DNA from: Botryosphaeria dothidea | Taxonomy: Eukaryota > Ascomycota > Dothideomycetes > Botryosphaeriales > Botryosphaeriaceae | Length of the DNA stretch: 64,000 nt | Assembly: GCA_011503125.2 (NCBI GenBank) | Contig: WWBZ02000001.1 | Location: 5,022,001 to 5,086,000, forward strand | Reading direction: 5' to 3' | Shown: positions 58,324 to 64,000 of the stretch, in pieces | Position numbering within the stretch: the first letter of the stretch is position 1 | Layout: each line of letters starts with the position of its first letter | Program-made: the position numbers and the translations under genes | Notes under the pieces: generated by a model | The model's database searches: none | The model's input: only the letters and a program-made list of their open reading frames with translations | Told to the model about the DNA's origin: nothing

Positions 58324-58824
58324 GGCGGACTTGTGGTAGCGGAGTGTCGCGGCGGTCTTTCGCGGTCGCGCAACAGCAAAAAGTCTCAGAAAGTTCCGTA
58401 CCCGGGCCAACACCGGCAGAATTCTGCGGCACTAAAAAGCTGCCCGAAAAAGTCGTTGCGAGTCTTACCCCATCTCGCCTCGCCCTATTACCTTCAAAGA
58501 CAGCAACCACACGAATATTTTCTCTCCATCTTGTCTAAAGCTCCTTACCACTCATTCAGAGATACTTGAGCTTTTTCTTAAGATCTTAGAGTCTATCGTT
58601 GTTGAGATACAGGGAGAGGTTCGCAGAGTGTGACCCGCAACGACTTTTTCGGGTAGCCTCTAGACCCTTGCGACTCGCAGCCCTAAAGCTTGGCCGGATG
58701 CTGTCCCGGTCTGCCAGTGACGTCTACGCTCTCTTGCACGGGCTCCCGCATCCCCGTCCGTTCTGCCTGGGCCTGCCTGCCCTTTCTCCACGCTCACGTC
58801 GCCCTCTCCCCACGACGCCTCCGC
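58324..58824. promoter_or_regulatory. divergent promoter, SPB1 and alpha/beta hydrolase gene
   Basis: About 500 bp between opposite starts. It contains the second copy of an 18-bp sequence (58630-58647). The hydrolase frame is open back to 58690, so the exact right edge is uncertain. Confidence 0.6.
58630..58647. repeat. 18-bp dispersed repeat, copy 2
   Basis: GTGACCCGCAACGACTTT, identical to 26943-26960. Here it is followed by TTCGGGT, so ACCCG and CGGGT could pair as a small stem. Confidence 0.6.
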
Positions 58825-61665
58825 ATGCCTGAAGACTTCAAGCGGCGCCTACCTCTCCTCGACCGCCTCACCGATCGCGTCTCTATGGGACCGCGCAAGA
58901 AGGCCAAGCCGAGCCCGAAGGCACCCAGTAACAACACCAGCTCCGGCCAGCCGTCAAGCCTGCCCGACACCCCGCCGACCACCTCCGATCCGAAATCTCA
59001 AGATGGCTCGTCCACGCCTGCCGATGCGCCCGCGACCACAAAAGACCAGCCCACCCGATCCGCCGAGGGTAGTGAAGCTCGCAGCCCCGTGACCCCGAAA
59101 GGAGTTGCTCCGCGGAGTAGTTGGTACGCAGGCGGCAGCTGGAGGGCCAAGGCAGCACCTATAGCCCAGGTCGCTCGGGAAAGCATATCTTCTGCTGCTG
59201 GAGGCGTAACATCCGATTCGTCTAGCGATGTGAACAAACAGGAGAGTGCTCCCAACACCCCAATCAAGTTCCTGGACAGGAGAGCTTCGAGCAAGAGCAC
59301 TGCCTTGGCCGCTTCCACCACAAACGTAATCGCAACTTCGAGCATCGCCAACGATTCGAAAACCAGTCTAGCTTCCGAACCAAAGGAAAGCTCAAAGGAG
59401 GCTGAAGTTGACCCACCGCTCCCGCCGGAGCCTGTCCAGGATGAGAATAAGCCTAGTGCCACCACGACTGAAAACGTGGAGGCACAATCGGAGCAAAAAG
59501 AAGCCAAGACATCCTCGTACATTCCCTCTCTGCCAAGGGGTTGGTATGGGTGGTGGTCAAGGCCGGACGGATATGCCAATGCCAATGGTGACGGGAAAGG
59601 GACCGACAAAGCCAATGACGCAGACATTGAAGGAGCAAAATCCACGCCCTTGCCCGGAGTGACGCCAACGGAGGAGGGTACCGATCCTCATGAGGGACAG
59701 AACCAGAACGATATGGCGCAGAATGGGCCGGATCCGAACCCACCTCCGCAAAATGGAGTTCCTTCCAAGGATGGCGTAGATGAAAAGGCAACGCCAACAA
59801 GGAGCTGGTTCTGGCTGTGGAGCAATTCGCAAAACGCCGATCAAACAGCAAATGCTATGGAAGAAACACCACAACAGCCTGATGCAGCGATTGGAAATGA
59901 GGGTGAGCAACAGGAAATGGAACAGCATCAACCCCAAGAACCCGCACCAGAGGAAGCAAATCCTCCCATCCAGTCTCTGCCAAAGAAATCTGCCGGATGG
60001 GCGTTCTGGTCACGCGCTAATCCGAAGGGTGATGACGACTCGGATGCTGGCTCAACCCATAAGCAAGTGGGCGAACTGGCGGTAGCCGACACGCCCTCAC
60101 AATCTCACCCTGAGGCCGCGCAGTTCAATGAACATCAGGAAGAGCAGCGTAATGAGCTTGCTAGATCCCTTCGTGGCTCTATTCGTAGAGGGCGTGGAAA
60201 AGGTCGTGACGCCGATAGCAAGCCTTCAACGCCGGTTAAAGCCACGCCAGATCAAAGTCCGACGCGCAAGACTGCAGACGAACCTACCGCAAAGGGTTCT
60301 CCCAAGGATGCCGCTAAAGCTAAGCAGCCTCAGAAGCAACAAACAAATGACAATCTTCTGCTACCGGAATTCAAGAGCACCTACCGTATGGCGCATACCC
60401 CTTCCTACTGGGAGAAGGTGCGCAAGTATTTCCTTGGTGGCCATGAGCCTGAGTCCCCTCATCTGCAACGTGCAAAGGAACCTTTGCGGATCAAGAAAGC
60501 TCTTGCGATCGGCGTTCATGGCTATTTTCCAGCGGCTATTTTGCAAAAGGTTCTCGGACAGCCCACAGGGACATCAATCCGGTTTGCCAACGCTGCCGCC
60601 ACTGCGATCAAGCACTGGACCGAAAGCCAGGGCTACTCTTGTGAGACTGAAAAGGTTGCGTTGGAAGGCGAAGGGTTTGTATCTGATCGCGTAGACACGC
60701 TTTGGAAATTACTCCTAAACTGGATTGACCATATTCGGACGGCGGACTTCATCCTCGTGGCCTGTCATTCGCAAGGTGTCCCTGTTGCTTTAATGCTCGT
60801 AGCTAAGCTCATTCAGTTTGGCTGCGTCAATTCAGCAAGAATTGGGGTTTGTGCTATGGCTGGCGTCAACCTCGGTCCGTTCGCTGAGTACCGCAGCCGA
60901 TTTTTCGGGGGTTCTGCTGGTGAGCTGTTTGAGTTTTCAAGGCCGAATAGTTTGGTCAGCCAGAAGTACCAAGGAGCGCTGCGAGTGGTTCTGAACTACG
61001 GCGTGAGAATAGTTTATGTTGGCAGTATTGATGACCAGCTAGTGTCGTTGGAGGTGAGAATCAATTCTTTGCATGCAATACCCCATCCCATCATACTGAC
61101 TTGCTTCCAGTCCTCAACGTTTTCCAACATCACACACCCGTATATCTATCGTGCAGTCTTCGTTGATGGCCGCATCCACGCTCCGGACTTGTGCGTTTGA
61201 ACATTTTCCCATGCTCGTTGCATACACTAACATGCTGTTAGTATCACTCATCTTGTCGGATTCGCCCTCAAACTCCGAAACCTTGGTCTTCCAGACCATG
61301 GCCTCGTTCGTGAGCTCTCTCCCGCACTTGCTGGCTCGCTGTACTCCGGTGAAGGCCACAGTCGTATCTACGATGATCCTGCTGTTTACAATCTGGCCGT
61401 CCAGCATGCCCTCGAAACCACGTCTCTTCCCGGCGCTTTGAATCCTTCTTTGCAGATCAAGGACTACGATGGCGCTGGTTCGACAAGCAGCAACCCATAT
61501 TTCCTTCCATGGGCGATGCGCGGGCTGCTGGAAGAAGACTTCGTAAGGAGGGAACTCAGTAACGAGGTTGAGGAATTGCTGGCGATGTTCGAGAGCTGGA
61601 AGCCAACGACGAAGCCGCTGAAGGATATCAAGTTTAGGCTGGAAGTGGTGAGAAGCAAGCTTTGA
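58825..61665 (+). CDS. fungal alpha/beta-hydrolase-fold protein (putative lipase/esterase)
   Basis: Three exons (58825-61053, 61111-61190, 61242-61665) encode 910 aa; introns of 57 and 51 nt. The first 500 residues are disordered, Ser/Pro/Ala-rich, with repeated Trp-containing patches (SWYAGGSWRAKA, GWYGWWSRPDGY, SWFWLWSN, GWAFWSRANP). The hydrolase part starts near residue 550: ALAIGVHGYFPAAIL, then the nucleophile elbow VACHSQGVPVALML with Ser in C-H-S-Q-G instead of G-x-S-x-G, GSIDDQLVSLE at an intron (candidate acid), and GEGHSRIYDDPAVYNLAV in exon 3 (candidate His). Substrate is unknown. Start choice is open: in-frame ATGs also lie at 58690 and 58885. Confidence 0.88.
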
Positions 61666-62124
61666 GAGGTGTTAATCGAAAATATGGGTAATCAGGGCGT
61701 CGTTCTCTCTCTTTTTGTGGTGTCGAGTTCAGGGATTATATCATGGGCACTGGCGTTTTTGGTTTTCCGTAGATAGGCGCTGTGGGATATCTGGAATTCA
61801 AATAAATGGGATGGGCTGGAATAGGCTGAGGACGGATGGATCGGGCGGGGTTCTCTTTTAAGAATGTTGGTTATTCATTCTGCATGGCGCGGCTTTTGCG
61901 AGATTACATACATGCACGCAGCGTAGAGAAAACTGCTAATAGACACATCAACTGCTTCGATGACATGGCTCTGTTCGCAGCTAATGCAAAGCAGACTTTG
62001 ATTGGCCAACCTGGGGCAAACCTGGGAAGAACCGTTACGCTGGCCAGCTTTTATTCCTCCCTAATTCGAGCGCAATGGACATGATTGTATAATTTTTCTT
62101 TTATTTAGAGCGAGATCGGGCCTC
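61666..62124. other. intergenic between convergent genes
   Basis: The two neighbouring genes end toward each other here. AT-rich, only an 82-codon frame without motifs; both 3' UTRs are expected. Confidence 0.65.
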
Positions 62125-62693
62125 TTAGTCCTCTCCGTAGAAGATTTCCTTATAGCGATGCGTCGCATCAACGACTGCGTCCGCTGCGTTGAAGTCTACC
62201 GTGATTGACAAGTTAGTCACAGGGCTCCAGCGAATGGCGTCCGTGCGGTATGAAAGCGACACCGCGGTGAACGTTTCGGGAATATGAAAGGGTCACCGAA
62301 AACGAGAATGATGTGCCCGCAAGACAGAATAGGAGAGTGTGTGGATGTGCAGGGTGGAGACAGCAGGAAAAGGAAATGCGTACCAATGTTGGAGCCGAAA
62401 TCCGTCGAGGTGAGCACGCGCACGCTCAGATCCTGGTTGACCTTTCCAATGATTTCGACAGCATTGTTGAGATTAAGGTGGGAATCCTGAGGTTTGAGTC
62501 AGCGCATGGGGCCAAAGAGGCGCAGCCTGACGAAGCAGAGACGTACCCTGTTCAGGTGGAGGTTGATGCTGCCGTTGGCGTCGATGGTGGCCTGTTCGCC
62601 GCGCAGCTGCGTCACCTTGCCGAGGATGCGGACGGTCTGGTGGGTGAACTGCTCGAGCAGAGGCGCGTTGATGCGGGGAGTTTGGTCGGCCAT
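62125..62693 (-). CDS. RFA3: replication protein A 14-kDa subunit (RFA3)
   Basis: Three exons (62693-62547, 62486-62384, 62195-62125) encode 106 aa; introns of 60 and 188 nt. The single OB fold reads RINAPLLEQFTHQTVRILGKV, QATIDANGSINLHLNRDSHL across the first junction, NAVEIIGKVNQDLSVRVL, TDFGSNIDFNAADAVVDATH across the second, then RYKEIFYGED. Length and pattern match fungal RPA14. It is the smallest subunit of the ssDNA-binding RPA trimer in replication and repair. No single frame in the DNA exceeds 65 codons of it, so the gene is easily missed without splicing. Confidence 0.95.
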
Positions 62694-63227
62694 GTTGGAT
62701 GTGAGTTTTGGGATGTTGCCTGGTCGTGGTTGCGGAGAGACAGAGTTGGTGGGCAGGCGGCAGAAAGAGTTGCGGCTTCACGCGTCGGCGACGCGCGCGC
62801 GCACGTGAGGCGGACTTCGTGGCCGAAATAACTAGGATTGGCCACCGCGAACAAGGCACGGTTCTGGCGATTGCGCTTGCGGCTCAAGATGCTGCGCCTT
62901 CAGTGTGGAGAAGGCGGGGCGCTGCTGCTGCCTAAGGACGTGGGGCGTCTTGCTCACACGGGAATTGAGTCAAACGCGGTGTTCAGCAGCTATGCGTCAT
63001 ACAAATGCGCAGTCTGGGGCTATCGATATAAAGGCGGTCAGTCGCCTCAGAGCTCCCCTGCTCCCCACTTGGTTGCATTCGCGCGGCCATCTCTCGCCGA
63101 CCTGCTCTCGCTTCACCCTGCTATCCTTCAATGACCGCACCCAGGAATCGCTCTCTCATGGACTTTGCCTGGTCCGTTCTAATAGCAACGCGAATAATAC
63201 GACGCTTGGACTTATTACGCCTATAAA
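62694..63227. promoter_or_regulatory. divergent promoter, RFA3 and GTPBP1-like gene
   Basis: The 534 bp separate opposite starts. No recognisable gene; frames of about 140 codons on both strands run into the neighbouring first exons and lack motifs. Confidence 0.6.
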
Positions 63228-64000
63228 ATGCCTCCCACGCGCCACGAGAAGCAGCAGCTTCCCCAGGATCGCCGGAAGGGCGAGTCGGTGCGCCATCTTT
63301 CATCTCCTGTCCGAATGCGCGGCACCTCCACGCTAACACGATGCTCTCGCTGTCCGCACTCAGGCTCTTAGCGACTTCGCCGAGTATGTACAGAAGCAGC
63401 AGGCTCGCCGCGGCAAGCCGCTCGCCGCCGACCCCGCCGTGACCGAAGAGCATGACGAGCTCGACATCATTGACCAGCTTGGCCTCGACGAGTCCAGCAC
63501 CGCCGTACGCCTCAAGCACATTCTGCTCGACAACGGAGACACCGCCGAAGAGAGCGTGGGCCTCCTTTCGAACCACCTCAATGCGCGCTTGCTCGAGGGC
63601 CACGGCGAAGTCCTGTTCGACGTTGGACTTGAGGACAATGGCGATTCCATGGGATTTACCAAGGAGGACTGGGAATTTGCCTTGGCGCGCCTCGAGCAGG
63701 CGGCCTCCGGCGTCAATGCCGACTGCCGCTTGCTGATGGCTCGTAATTTTGGTGGTGATGTCGACGTCGGGCCTGCCAATCAGAAGGACACGTCCTTGTC
63801 TGGCAAGTTGATCGTCCGCAAGAGACCAGAGTCTGTCGACGACGTCATCGAGACGCGGATAGCGGTTGTTGGAAATGTTGACGCTGGGAAGTCTACCATG
63901 CTGGGTGTCTTGGTCAAGGGCGGCCTCGATGACGGTCGTGGTAAGATGCGCGTCAACTTATTTCGCCACAAACATGAGATTGAGAGTGGTCGTACCAGCT
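63228..64000 (+). CDS. GTPBP1/2-like translational GTPase, 5' part
   Basis: Exon 1 63228-63287 (20 codons), intron 76 nt with CGCTAAC branch, exon 2 from 63364 to the window edge; 232 residues are visible. After an acidic N-terminal domain (LSDFAEYVQKQQARRG, DELDIIDQLGLDES, GFTKEDWEFALARLEQAA) comes the G domain: IAVVGNVDAGKSTMLGVLVKGGLDDGRGKMRVNLFRHKHEIESGRTS. GNVDAGKST is the P-loop and RHKHEIESGRTS the switch I region, both diagnostic of GTPBP1/2. Mammalian GTPBP1/2 act in ribosome rescue and mRNA surveillance. The G2-G4 motifs and the beta-barrel domains lie beyond the window. Confidence 0.93.

Overview
This window comes from the nuclear genome of a filamentous ascomycete, probably a Dothideomycete. 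The evidence is the gene content (HapX-type bZIP, DUF3405 and DUF1295 proteins, a fungal RTT109, a fungal ATP-dependent ligase) and the intron style: mostly 48-190 nt, GT-AG, with CTAAC-like branch points. The assignment below class level is inference. I rebuilt 17 gene models and one decayed gene from reading frames and splice sites on both strands. No tRNA, rRNA or CRISPR was found.

Layout: 1-4.3 kb has no recognisable gene. 4.3-14 kb holds a large ULP2-like SUMO protease (-), a class II eIF4E (-) and phosphatase inhibitor 2 (+). 14-23.8 kb is gene-poor; it contains a HapX-like iron regulator (-) and a solo LTR with an intact 5-bp target-site duplication. 23.8-36 kb carries a long coiled-coil protein (-), SDHC (-), a WDR89-like protein (+) and a DUF3405 type II membrane protein (-). 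36-39.3 kb is empty. 39.3-48.1 kb is compact: mitoribosomal mL57 (-) and RTT109 (+) share a 222-bp divergent promoter, RTT109 converges on a divergent LIG4-like ligase (-), then comes a DUF1295 membrane protein (+). 49.5-55 kb has a GPI-anchored expansin-like surface protein (-), a nitronate monooxygenase (-) and a decayed AIF/AMID-like flavoprotein (-). 55.7-64 kb has SPB1 (-), a fungal alpha/beta hydrolase (+), RFA3 (-) and the 5' part of a GTPBP1-like GTPase (+, runs off the end).

The genes are mostly housekeeping: chromatin and genome maintenance (RTT109, ligase, RFA3, ULP2-like), translation and ribosome biogenesis (mL57, SPB1, eIF4E2, GTPBP1), respiration and iron (SDHC, HapX-like). There is no sign of a biosynthetic cluster or a mobile gene cassette. 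The points that stand out are a one-base frameshift in the essential SPB1, a gene that has lost its central third, a triplicated basic motif in the RTT109 tail, a paralogous LIG4-type ligase, and a possible splice switch at the HapX-like C terminus.
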